Shown: one piece after another, positions 8,301 through 15,068 of the stretch
How the letters are laid out: every line of letters begins with the position of its first letter
Position numbering within the stretch: the first letter of the stretch is position 1
Source of the DNA: Prosthecobacter sp.
Lineage (GTDB): Bacteria; Verrucomicrobiota; Verrucomicrobiia; Verrucomicrobiales; Verrucomicrobiaceae
Direction of reading: 5' to 3'
Assembly: GCA_019186985.1 (NCBI GenBank)
Contig: JABARQ010000051.1
Coordinates: 1 to 51,275, forward strand
Length of the DNA stretch: 51,275 bases
Made by a program: the position numbers and the translations under genes
Notes under the pieces: model-generated
Database searches by the model: none
Seen by the model: only the letters and a program-made list of their open reading frames with translations
What the model was told of the DNA's origin: nothing

Positions 8301-9408
8301 CCGCCTCTACATGACCGGCCACTCCATGGGCGGCATCGGCTCCCATTTCCTCAGCCTCATGCTGCCGGGAAAGATCGCCGCCGTCTGGACCACCTCGGCG
8401 AAATACGACTTCAGCTTCCTCAATGACCCCAACCCCGCGAACATCTGGAATGACGGCTCCAATGAACGCGCCACCAGCGGCGACCTCATGTGGGGCACAG
8501 TCGCCACGGGGCTGATGAGCAGCGGAGGGCTGCCCGTGTACGACCGCTTGAACGCCGGATACCTTGCCAGCGCGTTCCGCAGCGTGGATCAGCCCGTGAT
8601 GATCGCCTACCACGGCAGGAACGACGTGGTGGTCGGCTGGGCGGAGAAGATCGGGTTTTACAACGCGATGAATGCCAGCCGCCACGGCGGCAGGTTCTTC
8701 TTCGACAGCGGCGTTCACAACCGCAGCGGCGGCGAGTGGCTGGTCTCGCAGGACATGAACGTGCTCAACCGCTACCGCCTGAACCAAAGCTACCCCGCCT
8801 TCAGCAGCAGCAGCGCCAACGGCAGCCCTGGAACAGGCGCCGCAGCCAGCGGCGACACCTTCGGCACGATCAACGGCAACCTCGACTGGGACACCGGCAC
8901 GATCATCGACACCGCCACGCAATGGCAGGTGAGGCTCAGCACCAGCTCCCTGATGCACAGCACCGGCACGATTGCCGCGCCGGCGAACGCCACCGCCGCT
9001 GTCACGCCTCGCCGACTGCAGGCCTTCCCTCACACACCCGGCGCCCTTGCGCGCTACGAAGTACATGACCTGGGCAACGTGCTCCTCCAAAGCGGCCTCA
9101 TCTCCGCCGATGCCGATGGACTTTTCACCGTGCCCGCCGTCAGCATCACCAGCACGGGCACGACACTGACCCTTCTGAGCATCCCAACCGCCGCACCGGC
9201 GGCCACCGTCACCCCCGGAGGCATCTCATTGCAATGGGCAACCGTCCCGGGCGTCCGCTATCAGCTGGAGTGGAGCAGCGACATGACCATCTGGCTGCAG
9301 GCAGGCGAAGCGCGGACAGCTGCATCTGCCTCGATGTCCTGGGAGGATGCGGGCGGCCTGACGGGCGGCGAAAGCCGCAGGTTCTACCGCCTGCGCATTG
9401 GTGATTAG
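5338..9408 (+). CDS. Secreted multimodular protein: GH-like domain, Ig-like repeats, alpha/beta-hydrolase
   Basis: The 1356-aa protein begins with a signal peptide (MKTFVSLTALFCALITATHA). Residues ~25-400 resemble a beta-galactosidase/GH42-like TIM barrel (RGVLVRASWSQIEPTPG, then MRYIEPWEWEFN); the catalytic acids are not certain. Three ~100-aa Ig-like repeats start near residues 410, 510 and 612 (each NTAPT, then IP, ending FTLTV or similar). An FnIII-like segment begins near 716. An alpha/beta-hydrolase occupies ~820-1150, with nucleophile elbow GHSMGG (Ser996), candidate Asp1096 (YHGRNDVVV) and His1127 (GVHNRSGG). A ~200-aa beta-rich tail follows. It probably acts outside the cytoplasm on polysaccharide or its ester groups. 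It lies behind the shared ECF promoter, so it is the likely target of the sigma/anti-sigma pair. Confidence 0.85.
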   Translation: MKTFVSLTALFCALITATHAVEKPLGTFSSSGATMTSIYSNANLRGVLVRASWSQIEPTPGTFSFTAIDNQVAGITSRGKSWSLAVLGGGVGCPAWLTDPAASGGLGAPYVDYAFRGAPGYRLPLFWDATVQTRLTLLANALAARYNTDASLKLVYITQMTANGVEGHLQGVTMSTLIAAGNDQDGDSDVDAADFALHWIAASKAASRSFALAFTNKPLAFEVHDVNGSSTIPETIINDLWNDASLNHRVGAAMWWISGKTTYQTQLINVLSAYPGDIYGQVIGKSGEGAWAAGTPYAAGAMRMPVNPPAAQRYRYEATTAGTSGGTEPVWPTTINATVTDGSVVWTCRDSQFGNGDFTTVFSQAKAVGMRYIEPWEWEFNNTTSSANGEWNTAMQDFNAWADATFGGGNTAPTITGIPDPTTGMGTAVGPLSFTIGDAESDAASLSLTASSSNTTLLPLANITFGGSGANRTITLSPAAGQNGTSTVTVIVSDGTLTAQTLFTLTVSAGNTAPTVSTIPNQTTTSGVAVGPIAFTIGDAETAAAALSVFRNSSSTTLVPAANIVLGGSGANRTVTVTPAAGQTGTANIILIVSDGLLQTVRIFTLTVNAGGNTAPTITGIPGQFTTPGTAAGPLSFTVGDAQTAAASLIVTCASSNTTLLPNANIVLGGGGANRTITLTPASGQAGSTTVTLTVSDGSLTAEASFSLVVSSSPQTVTALTALHQNGQTYLTWNEVADSTATYRIYRSTTPFTSTAQLVAADLVGTAGAGSSLDARLSGLRSTSYFYRITAAGPDLSGTQGLFVHTAASDGEAFYAATAVVGGVEQIALDPGQNTTDAVNEVVAMPEPVLQRTLTINGRGVEVYVHWTSASATALYPAMGNQSSTAHHFGLVRNGSADTHSLLIRPHARQGSFLSTVTGTNDANEWVLTLDDWMPNSIENTFWHGYHEGFSIETGGPQGTGGTVHDYTTRRVKWEVEWAMRTLPLDLNRLYMTGHSMGGIGSHFLSLMLPGKIAAVWTTSAKYDFSFLNDPNPANIWNDGSNERATSGDLMWGTVATGLMSSGGLPVYDRLNAGYLASAFRSVDQPVMIAYHGRNDVVVGWAEKIGFYNAMNASRHGGRFFFDSGVHNRSGGEWLVSQDMNVLNRYRLNQSYPAFSSSSANGSPGTGAAASGDTFGTINGNLDWDTGTIIDTATQWQVRLSTSSLMHSTGTIAAPANATAAVTPRRLQAFPHTPGALARYEVHDLGNVLLQSGLISADADGLFTVPAVSITSTGTTLTLLSIPTAAPAATVTPGGISLQWATVPGVRYQLEWSSDMTIWLQAGEARTAASASMSWEDAGGLTGGESRRFYRLRIGD

Positions 9409-9450
9409 GCCGGACCGTTGACCTGCCGTCGGTTTGCGGCACCGTCAGGC

Positions 9451-9897
9451 ATGTCCGGCTTTCACATCCGCGCCTATGAACCCTCCGACGAGGCCGCCGT
9501 CATCGGTCTCTGGCAGGCCTGCGGGCTGGTTGTTCCGCAGAACAACCCGGAGCGCGACATCCGGCGCAAGCTGAAGGTCAATCCTGAGTGGTTTCTGGTC
9601 GGAGTGCTCGACAGGCTTGTCATCGGCACCTGCATGGCCGGCTACGAAGGTCATCGCGGCTGGATCAACTACCTGGCCGTTCATCCGGATCATCAGCGCC
9701 GGGGCCTTGCCGGCAGGCTGATGAAACATGCGGAGTCCCTGCTGCGCTCGGCGGGCTGCCCGAAGATCAATCTGCAGGTCCGCGCCACCAACACCGCCGT
9801 GCTTGCCTTTTATCAACACCTGGGGTTTTCCCAGGATGCCGTGGTCAGCCTTGGCAAGCGCCTCATCCAGGATGATCCCGCGTTGCCGCCATCCTAG
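9451..9897 (+). CDS. GNAT family N-acetyltransferase (YpeA-like)
   Basis: This 148-aa protein covers a single Acetyltransf_1 domain. The acetyl-CoA loop is at 80-90 (DHQRRGLAGRL), after the strand INYLAVHPD, and the C-terminal NTAVLAFYQHLGFS motif is typical of small GNATs. The overall pattern (NPERDI, KLKVNPEWFLV, GTCMAGYEGHRGW) is close to E. coli YpeA, a putative acetyltransferase of uncertain substrate. ATG 9451 is preferred to TTG 9418 because the domain starts right there. The gene sits 42 bases after the large secreted protein gene, and remnant sequence of another gene begins at its stop codon. Confidence 0.92.
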   Translation: MSGFHIRAYEPSDEAAVIGLWQACGLVVPQNNPERDIRRKLKVNPEWFLVGVLDRLVIGTCMAGYEGHRGWINYLAVHPDHQRRGLAGRLMKHAESLLRSAGCPKINLQVRATNTAVLAFYQHLGFSQDAVVSLGKRLIQDDPALPPS

Positions 9898-10100
9898 AAC
9901 GTCGCCTCTACGACCTGTTTGGCAACGTCGCCGGATGGGTGGACACGCCTGCGCCGGACAGTGTCGGTGACGGCTGCATGGTTCTCTTTGGCCTCAGCGG
10001 TGGATCCTGGGCCACGGGCAGGCCAGGCTTCCACATCGGCACGCGTCCCGGGCGCGCCCAGGCCAGCTTTGGATTCCGGATCGTTCTCGACCTGCGCTGA
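9891..10100 (+). pseudogene. C-terminal remnant of an FGE-sulfatase (formylglycine-generating-like) domain
   Basis: The frame ending at the TGA at 10098-10100 reads LYDLFGNVAGWVD, then LSGGSWATG, then ASFGFRIVLDLR. These are the three landmarks of the C-terminal end of FGE/SUMF1-type domains (LYDxxGNVxEW, GGSW, GFR). Only about 65 residues remain; the N-terminal part and any start codon are missing, and the fragment begins at the stop codon of the acetyltransferase gene. The Glu of GNVxEW is Gly here. It is best read as what is left of a larger gene after a deletion or recombination. The DUF1501 gene follows 132 bases later. Confidence 0.6.
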
Positions 10101-10232
10101 AGAAGGAGCGAAGGCCTGCAAAGGCCCCTGTCTTCGGCACACCCTGACCACATCACGCAAGGAACGGCCCTCACACTCGTTGTGTCGATGCCGATGCAGC
10201 CCAGCAGGCGGCCGATCACAAACACCACCAGC

Positions 10233-11642
10233 ATGTTCACCCCCAGCCGTCGTCAGATCCTTCAGCAGGCCGGAGCCGGCTTCGGCTCACTCGCGCTGCA
10301 GTCGCTGCTGGCTGACGACGGACTGCTGTCAGGCGGCAATCCACTGGCGCCCCGTGCACCGCACTTCGCACCCAAGGCCAAGTCGGTGATTTTCCTCTTC
10401 ATGTACGGCGGGCCGTCGCACGTCGACCTCTTTGACCCGAAGCCCGAGCTGGCCAGATGGCATGGCAGGGCGATCCCGGTCTGGAAAAAGGAGGACGCCT
10501 TCATGGGCGGAAAAACCAAAAACGTGGCCATGCAAAGCCCCTACCGCTTTTCCAGGCACGGGCAGGCGGGCATCGACATCGCCGAGGTGTATCCCAATCT
10601 CGCGCGTCATGCGGACAGCCTCTGCGTGATCCGCTCCATGCACGCCGAGAGCAACAACCACGGCCCGGCGCTCTTCCAGATGAACTCCGGCTTCATCCAG
10701 GCCGGACGTCCGAGCATGGGTTCCTGGGTCACCTACGGCCTCGGTTCGGAGAGCGACAACCTGCCCGCCTTTGTCGTGCTGCTGGACAAGCTCGGCGCCC
10801 CGGTGAACGGCGCGCTCAACTGGTCGAACGGCTTCATGCCCGCCACCTACCAGGGCGTGCCCTTCCGCAGCAGCGGCGAGCCCATCGCCTACCTGACACC
10901 GCCGAAAAGCGTCAGTGACTCAAGGCAGCGCTCCAGGCTGGACCTGCTGAAGCAGTGGAACGCCGAACACGCCGCCGCCAACCCGGCGGAAAGTGAGCTC
11001 GCCGCGCGGCTGAACGCCTATGAACTGGCCTACCGGATGCAGATGAGCGCCACGGAATGCACGGACCTTGGCAGGGAGCCCGAGGCTGTGCGACGGATGT
11101 ACGGCCTGGATCACCCCGTGACCGCCCACTTCGGCCGCAACTGCCTGCTTGCCCGCCGCCTGGTGGAGCGGGGCGTGCGCTTTGTGCAGGCATACAGCGG
11201 CGGCAACGAGGGCCCGAAAGCCTGGGACGCCCACGACGACCTCAAGAAGAACCACGACCTCCATTGCGCGGAGACCGACGGACCGATCGCTGCGCTGCTG
11301 GACGACCTGAAGATCAGCGGGCTGCTCGACACCACGCTTGTGGTCTGGGGCGGCGAGTTCGGCCGCTCGCCCGTGGCCGAGAACGGACGTGGCCGCGACC
11401 ACCATCCGAAGGGCTTCACCATGTGGATGGCCGGCGGCGGCATCAGGGGAGGAATGATTCACGGCGCCACCGACGAATTTGGTTATGCCGCCGTGCAGGA
11501 CAGGGTCTCCGTGCCCGACCTTCATGCCACGATGCTGCACCTTCTCGGCCTCGACCACGAGGCGCTGACCTGCCGTTTCATGGGGCGCGACTTCCGGCTC
11601 ACCGACGTCAGCGGCGATGTGGTCAGGGCGCTGCTGGCCTGA
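10233..11642 (+). CDS. DUF1501 domain protein (Tat-exported, alkaline-phosphatase/sulfatase-like fold)
   Basis: The 469-aa protein starts with a twin-arginine-like signal (SRRQILQQAGAGFGSLAL, RR at residues 6-7); ATG 10233 was chosen because it puts this signal at the N-terminus. The body has the marks of DUF1501: FLFMYGGPSHVDLFDPKP near the start, a central RRLVERGVRFVQAY, and near the end LVVWGGEFGRSPVAENG and GRDHHPKGFTMWMAGG. DUF1501 proteins are abundant in Planctomycetes and Verrucomicrobia, usually paired with DUF1549/DUF1553 cytochrome-like proteins; no partner is seen here. Function is not established. No clear ribosome-binding site was seen. The gene converges on the polysaccharide locus across a terminator. 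Confidence 0.88.
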   Translation: MFTPSRRQILQQAGAGFGSLALQSLLADDGLLSGGNPLAPRAPHFAPKAKSVIFLFMYGGPSHVDLFDPKPELARWHGRAIPVWKKEDAFMGGKTKNVAMQSPYRFSRHGQAGIDIAEVYPNLARHADSLCVIRSMHAESNNHGPALFQMNSGFIQAGRPSMGSWVTYGLGSESDNLPAFVVLLDKLGAPVNGALNWSNGFMPATYQGVPFRSSGEPIAYLTPPKSVSDSRQRSRLDLLKQWNAEHAAANPAESELAARLNAYELAYRMQMSATECTDLGREPEAVRRMYGLDHPVTAHFGRNCLLARRLVERGVRFVQAYSGGNEGPKAWDAHDDLKKNHDLHCAETDGPIAALLDDLKISGLLDTTLVVWGGEFGRSPVAENGRGRDHHPKGFTMWMAGGGIRGGMIHGATDEFGYAAVQDRVSVPDLHATMLHLLGLDHEALTCRFMGRDFRLTDVSGDVVRALLA

Positions 11643-11651
11643 AGAGAAAAC

Positions 11652-11680
11652 AAAAAAGGCGGGCCGCGCGGCTCCGCCTT
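11652..11680 (-). terminator. Intrinsic terminator closing the polysaccharide locus
   Basis: On the minus strand AAGGCGG (11680-11674) pairs with CCGCCTT (11662-11656). An inner GC-rich part adds pairing, and six T residues follow directly (A-run 11652-11657 on the plus strand), then more T-rich sequence. It lies 24 bases after the last gene of the minus-strand locus and between two convergent genes. On the plus strand the same stem lacks a good T-run, so it mainly serves the minus-strand transcript. Confidence 0.8.
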
Positions 11681-11703
11681 CACCCGGGGTTGGAAAGCAT
11701 TCC

Positions 11704-12453
11704 TCAGCTGTCCTTGCGACGTGCCTGGCGGATGCGCCACACATCCAGCGCCATGCGCCAGGAGTCGCGCAGCAGACGCACCTTGCCGCCCGGGGTCTCA
11801 TGCCAGTCCACGGGCACCTCCACCACCTCGCAGCCGCCGTCGAGCAGGGCCGTCATCAGCTCCACATCAAAGGCGAAGCCCGTCACCTGCAGCCCCGGCG
11901 CGACTTTTTCAAAGGCCGTGCGCGGCACCAGCTTCAGCCCGCACTGCGAGTCATAGACCGGGATGTCCAGCATCTCGGAGACCAGCGTGGCATAGACACG
12001 GCCCAACAAATGACGCTTCAACAAACGCTCGACGCGGCGCCCCAGCATCTTCACCCTTGAGGCAAACAGGGCGCTCGGAGGACTTCCTGAAGGTGGCAGC
12101 AGACGGATCAGGCGCTCCACTTCGCGGGCGGCGCAGGAGCCGTCAGCATCCACGAAGCCCAGCCATTGAGCCCCACCATGATCCGCCCAGCCCGCGTAAA
12201 CCGCCCCGCCCTTGCCCAGGTTCTCGGAAAGCACCTTCAAGGGCAGCAGGCGGGGGCAGGACGGACGCAGCCCTTCAACCACCGCATTCATGGCAGCAGC
12301 CTCCTCAGGTCCCGAACCATCCTCCACCACCTGGATTCGGACGCCCCCAAGGCCCGACACCGCCCGGCAGAGCTCCGGCAGAAAGGCGCCGATCCGCGCG
12401 CTTTCGCGGAAGCAGGGCACAACGAGATGGACGCTGGTGGAGGTGATGCTCAT
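11704..12453 (-). CDS. Glycosyltransferase family 2, polyprenyl-phosphate hexosyltransferase (ALG5/DPM1-like)
   Basis: The 249-aa protein is a GT-A fold transferase: LVVPCFRESARI at the N-terminus, VEDGSG for nucleotide binding, FVDADGS as the DxD-type metal site, and DSQCGLKLV, a signature of dolichyl/undecaprenyl-phosphate glucosyl- or mannosyltransferases. No C-terminal membrane helices are present, as in the DPM1 and ALG5 catalytic cores. It probably charges a lipid carrier with a hexose, which could feed the GT-C enzyme encoded at 24597-26300. Start ATG 12453 overlaps the stop of the preceding GT2 gene (ATGA). It is the last gene of the locus, followed by the terminator. Confidence 0.85.
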   Translation of the reverse strand: MSITSTSVHLVVPCFRESARIGAFLPELCRAVSGLGGVRIQVVEDGSGPEEAAAMNAVVEGLRPSCPRLLPLKVLSENLGKGGAVYAGWADHGGAQWLGFVDADGSCAAREVERLIRLLPPSGSPPSALFASRVKMLGRRVERLLKRHLLGRVYATLVSEMLDIPVYDSQCGLKLVPRTAFEKVAPGLQVTGFAFDVELMTALLDGGCEVVEVPVDWHETPGGKVRLLRDSWRMALDVWRIRQARRKDS

Positions 12454-13211
12454 GAACCGACGCGTTTCTCCAGAAGGCGCAGGGCCAGCATGATTTCGGC
12501 AAGCACCCGCTGAAGCGCGTAAAACCAGCCGCGCCAGCCGTCGAGCAGCGTGCCTTTCACCAGCAGGGTGTAGACCAGCGCGGCAGGCACCGCGGCCCAC
12601 CCTGTCCGACGCAGACGGTCCTGCAGCCGCAGCATGGCCGTATCAGACGCCAGCAGCTTCTCCGCCTCCAGCAGCGCATACCTGTCCTGGGAGGCGATCC
12701 AGCGCGACAGCGGCTTGCGGTCATCGTGGTCGATCCTCGTGTGAAGATGACCGGTTGTTCCCTTCACTTCCAGAAGCTGTGTATGTCCGTCCTTCACATA
12801 GCGGCAGCGGCTCTTTTGAAACAGCACGGCACGCGGCGGGTAAAGGCTGGCCCGAAGCGGATGACCGCCGATCAGGTAGCGGAAGCAAGCCAGGTAGGCA
12901 TCCGCCTTGGCAGACAGCGCGGCCAGTTCATCCTCAAAGCCGGCGCCAAGCACATAATCCGCGTCCAGGGACAGCACCCAGGGCGTGAGCACAAGGTCCA
13001 CGCCGTGGTTCCACTGGCTGGTGTGATCATCAAAAAGGCGCGTTTCAAAGCGCACGTTGGTGAACCTGGCTGCAATCTCATGCGTGCCATCCGTGCTGCC
13101 GCTGTCGAGCACGACCACTTCCGCCGCCCAGGTCAGCCGGGCGAGCGTGCGCTCAAGGTTGGGTGCCTCGTTCCAGGTCAGCACCAGCGGCGTGATGTCC
13201 TTCAGGTTCAT
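12450..13211 (-). CDS. Glycosyltransferase family 2 (WaaE-like)
   Basis: The 253-aa protein has LTWNEAPNLERTL, VVLDSGSTDGT and LSLDADYVL, the standard GT2 nucleotide-sugar and DxD motifs. The middle part (PRAVLFQKSRCRYVKDGHTQ, then TRIDHDDRKPLSRWIASQDRY) resembles LPS-core beta-glycosyltransferases of the WaaE/KdtX type. A hydrophobic C-terminal stretch (VPAALVYTLLVKG) may attach it to the membrane. It overlaps both neighbours by four bases, so it is translated with them. The acceptor cannot be named from sequence. Confidence 0.88.
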   Translation of the reverse strand: MNLKDITPLVLTWNEAPNLERTLARLTWAAEVVVLDSGSTDGTHEIAARFTNVRFETRLFDDHTSQWNHGVDLVLTPWVLSLDADYVLGAGFEDELAALSAKADAYLACFRYLIGGHPLRASLYPPRAVLFQKSRCRYVKDGHTQLLEVKGTTGHLHTRIDHDDRKPLSRWIASQDRYALLEAEKLLASDTAMLRLQDRLRRTGWAAVPAALVYTLLVKGTLLDGWRGWFYALQRVLAEIMLALRLLEKRVGS

Positions 13212-13885
13212 GCGGCTGGTTTACGTGCCTCGATCAGCAGAGTGTGCGGCGAGTCAGGCGTGCTCTCCCATTCGAGGGCCAGCACGGCGGAGTCGAACAG
13301 GGAAGGGTGATGCGTTTCGGTGATCGGCTGCACGGTTTCGATGCCGGTGAAACCCGCGCCTTCCGCCAGTTCCCGCAGGTAGGAAGGCGTCAGGATGGTC
13401 AGATGCTCGCGCCGGCAGAAGATGAAGTTCTCCAGCCGGCCGCCGATGGAGGAGCGCTGGTCGGGAAAGTCGGAGAACCAGGCGCTGTTGCCCGCCAGGT
13501 ATTCACGCATCGCGGCATCCCCGTTCGGGCCGCCCGCACGAATGACCCCGCCGGGTTTGAGAACGCGATGCATCTCGGCGAAATGTCCGGGCAGGTCGGG
13601 CAGATGCTCGATGACATGATGCGAATAGATCGCGTCCACCGAGGCGTCGCGGAAGGGCAGCCCCTGGCTCATGTCCGCCCAGACATCGCATTTTCCCGTG
13701 AACATGTTGGCGTCCACATTGATCCAGCCCTGAAGGTAGTTCCTCTGCCCGGGGCCCAGGTGGATGCGCACAATCTCTTTGCCTGCCGTGGACGGAGCCC
13801 GCAGGTTCCGATAAAGGGCCGCGTTCACCCGCATCAACGGACCTGCAAGACTGTAGAAGAGCGCCTTGGCGCGGCGGGAGATCAT
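13208..13885 (-). CDS. Class I SAM-dependent methyltransferase
   Basis: The 225-aa protein belongs to the Methyltransf_11-like group common in polysaccharide loci: HLGPGQRNYLQGWINVD (variant motif I), LPFRDASVDAIYSHHVIEHL and EMHRVLKPGG. The motif-I glycine pattern is LGPGQ, seen in this subgroup. It probably methylates a sugar or sugar nucleotide. ATG 13885 was chosen because the open frame upstream overlaps the next gene. The gene starts 13 bases after the GT4 gene stop and overlaps the following GT2 start. Confidence 0.83.
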   Translation of the reverse strand: MISRRAKALFYSLAGPLMRVNAALYRNLRAPSTAGKEIVRIHLGPGQRNYLQGWINVDANMFTGKCDVWADMSQGLPFRDASVDAIYSHHVIEHLPDLPGHFAEMHRVLKPGGVIRAGGPNGDAAMREYLAGNSAWFSDFPDQRSSIGGRLENFIFCRREHLTILTPSYLRELAEGAGFTGIETVQPITETHHPSLFDSAVLALEWESTPDSPHTLLIEARKPAA

Positions 13886-13898
13886 GTCGGCAAAAAAA

Positions 13899-15068
13899 TC
13901 ACTTCCTGGACTGCTGGTAAAGGTTTTCCAGCGCCGCAGCCATGGCCTGGGCGGAATAAGCGCTCCGGGCAAGCTGGGAGGCACGACGCCCAAGGGCCTC
14001 ACGCTCCGCAGCATCACCGGCCAGGCGGTCCATGGTGGCGGCCAGCTCCGGCGCGGTGCGTCCTGTCAGCAGCACCGCCTGCGCAGCAGCGGCCTCCCTG
14101 GCCAGCGCCACGCCCTCCGTTGAGATGCACGGCAGCCCGACGGCCATGGCCTCCAGCAGCGCCACGCCGAAGTTTTCCGAAGAGGATGGAAGCACAAACA
14201 CCTGGCAGGCCGCGAGCGCCGCCAGCCGCTGTGCACCTTCCAGAAAACCCGTCCACAAAACACGGTCGCTGATGCCGGAAGCCCTGGCGCGCTCCTTCAG
14301 CGCATCCTCATAAGGCTTGTCCCCCGCACCGGCCACCACCAGCAGCCAGCCCTGACGGCCTGCCCTGGAGGCGGCAAAGGCGTCGAGCAGAAGCTCCAGT
14401 CCTTTCTTGGGATCAATCCGGGACAGAAACAGAAAGTTCCGCCCACCGGAGGCCGCCGGATGAGAGTCATGAAATGACGATGGCGGAGGCAGTGCGTCAA
14501 GGCAGCGCAGGTCCGTCCCCAGCGGAATCACCACAGGACGCGCCCGGATCGACAGCTCAGCGGCTTCGTCCGCCTCGGCCTGGCTGGTGAAGTGGATGGC
14601 GGCTGCGGCATCCAGCAGCGGCTTGTCCAGCCAGCGGAACGACAGGGCCTTGACCCAGCGCCTGCGGTTCTGCATCCCCCAGGCGTTCAGGACTCCAAGC
14701 GGGCGTACGATGAACGGCACACCCGCGGCACGCGCCGCCGCACAGGCAGCACTGCTGGCAAACGAAAACACCGCGTGCACATGCACCACGTCGTAGTCCG
14801 CCGCATGCCCGCGCAACCAGCGGCGCAGCGGCATCGACACCTTGTAGAACTCCGTCTGCTTGGGGAACATCCTCAGTCTCCATCCATCGCGTTCCTGCCA
14901 GCCCTCCGTCACGCCGCAGGGCACGCGCCGGCCACGGCCATCGTCATCCGTCGTCACCACGTCCACCTGGATGCCACGCTCCGCCAGGGCCCCCGCCATG
15001 ACCGGCAGGACCAGGCTGGGGCCGCCCTGCGAAGGCGAGAGCGACGGGATGACATGCAGCACCTTCAT
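13899..15068 (-). CDS. Glycosyltransferase family 4
   Basis: The 389-aa GT-B protein begins MKVLHVIPSLSPSQGGPS. It carries a typical donor-binding C-terminal half: FLFLSRIDPKKGLELLLDAF, LLVVAGAGD and the EX7E motif in SSSENFGVALLEAMAVGLP. Retaining hexosyl transfer from a nucleotide sugar to a growing glycan is the likely reaction. ATG 15068 overlaps the asparagine synthase stop by four bases (ATGA). The longer open frame upstream is out of phase with that gene and was rejected. Confidence 0.9.
   Translation of the reverse strand: MKVLHVIPSLSPSQGGPSLVLPVMAGALAERGIQVDVVTTDDDGRGRRVPCGVTEGWQERDGWRLRMFPKQTEFYKVSMPLRRWLRGHAADYDVVHVHAVFSFASSAACAAARAAGVPFIVRPLGVLNAWGMQNRRRWVKALSFRWLDKPLLDAAAAIHFTSQAEADEAAELSIRARPVVIPLGTDLRCLDALPPPSSFHDSHPAASGGRNFLFLSRIDPKKGLELLLDAFAASRAGRQGWLLVVAGAGDKPYEDALKERARASGISDRVLWTGFLEGAQRLAALAACQVFVLPSSSENFGVALLEAMAVGLPCISTEGVALAREAAAAQAVLLTGRTAPELAATMDRLAGDAAEREALGRRASQLARSAYSAQAMAAALENLYQQSRK

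Noticed and set aside
7552..9090. 512-aa open frame on the minus strand
   Set aside because: It is antisense to the hydrolase part of the 1356-aa protein, which has clear domains and catalytic residues; the frame is a by-product of high GC.
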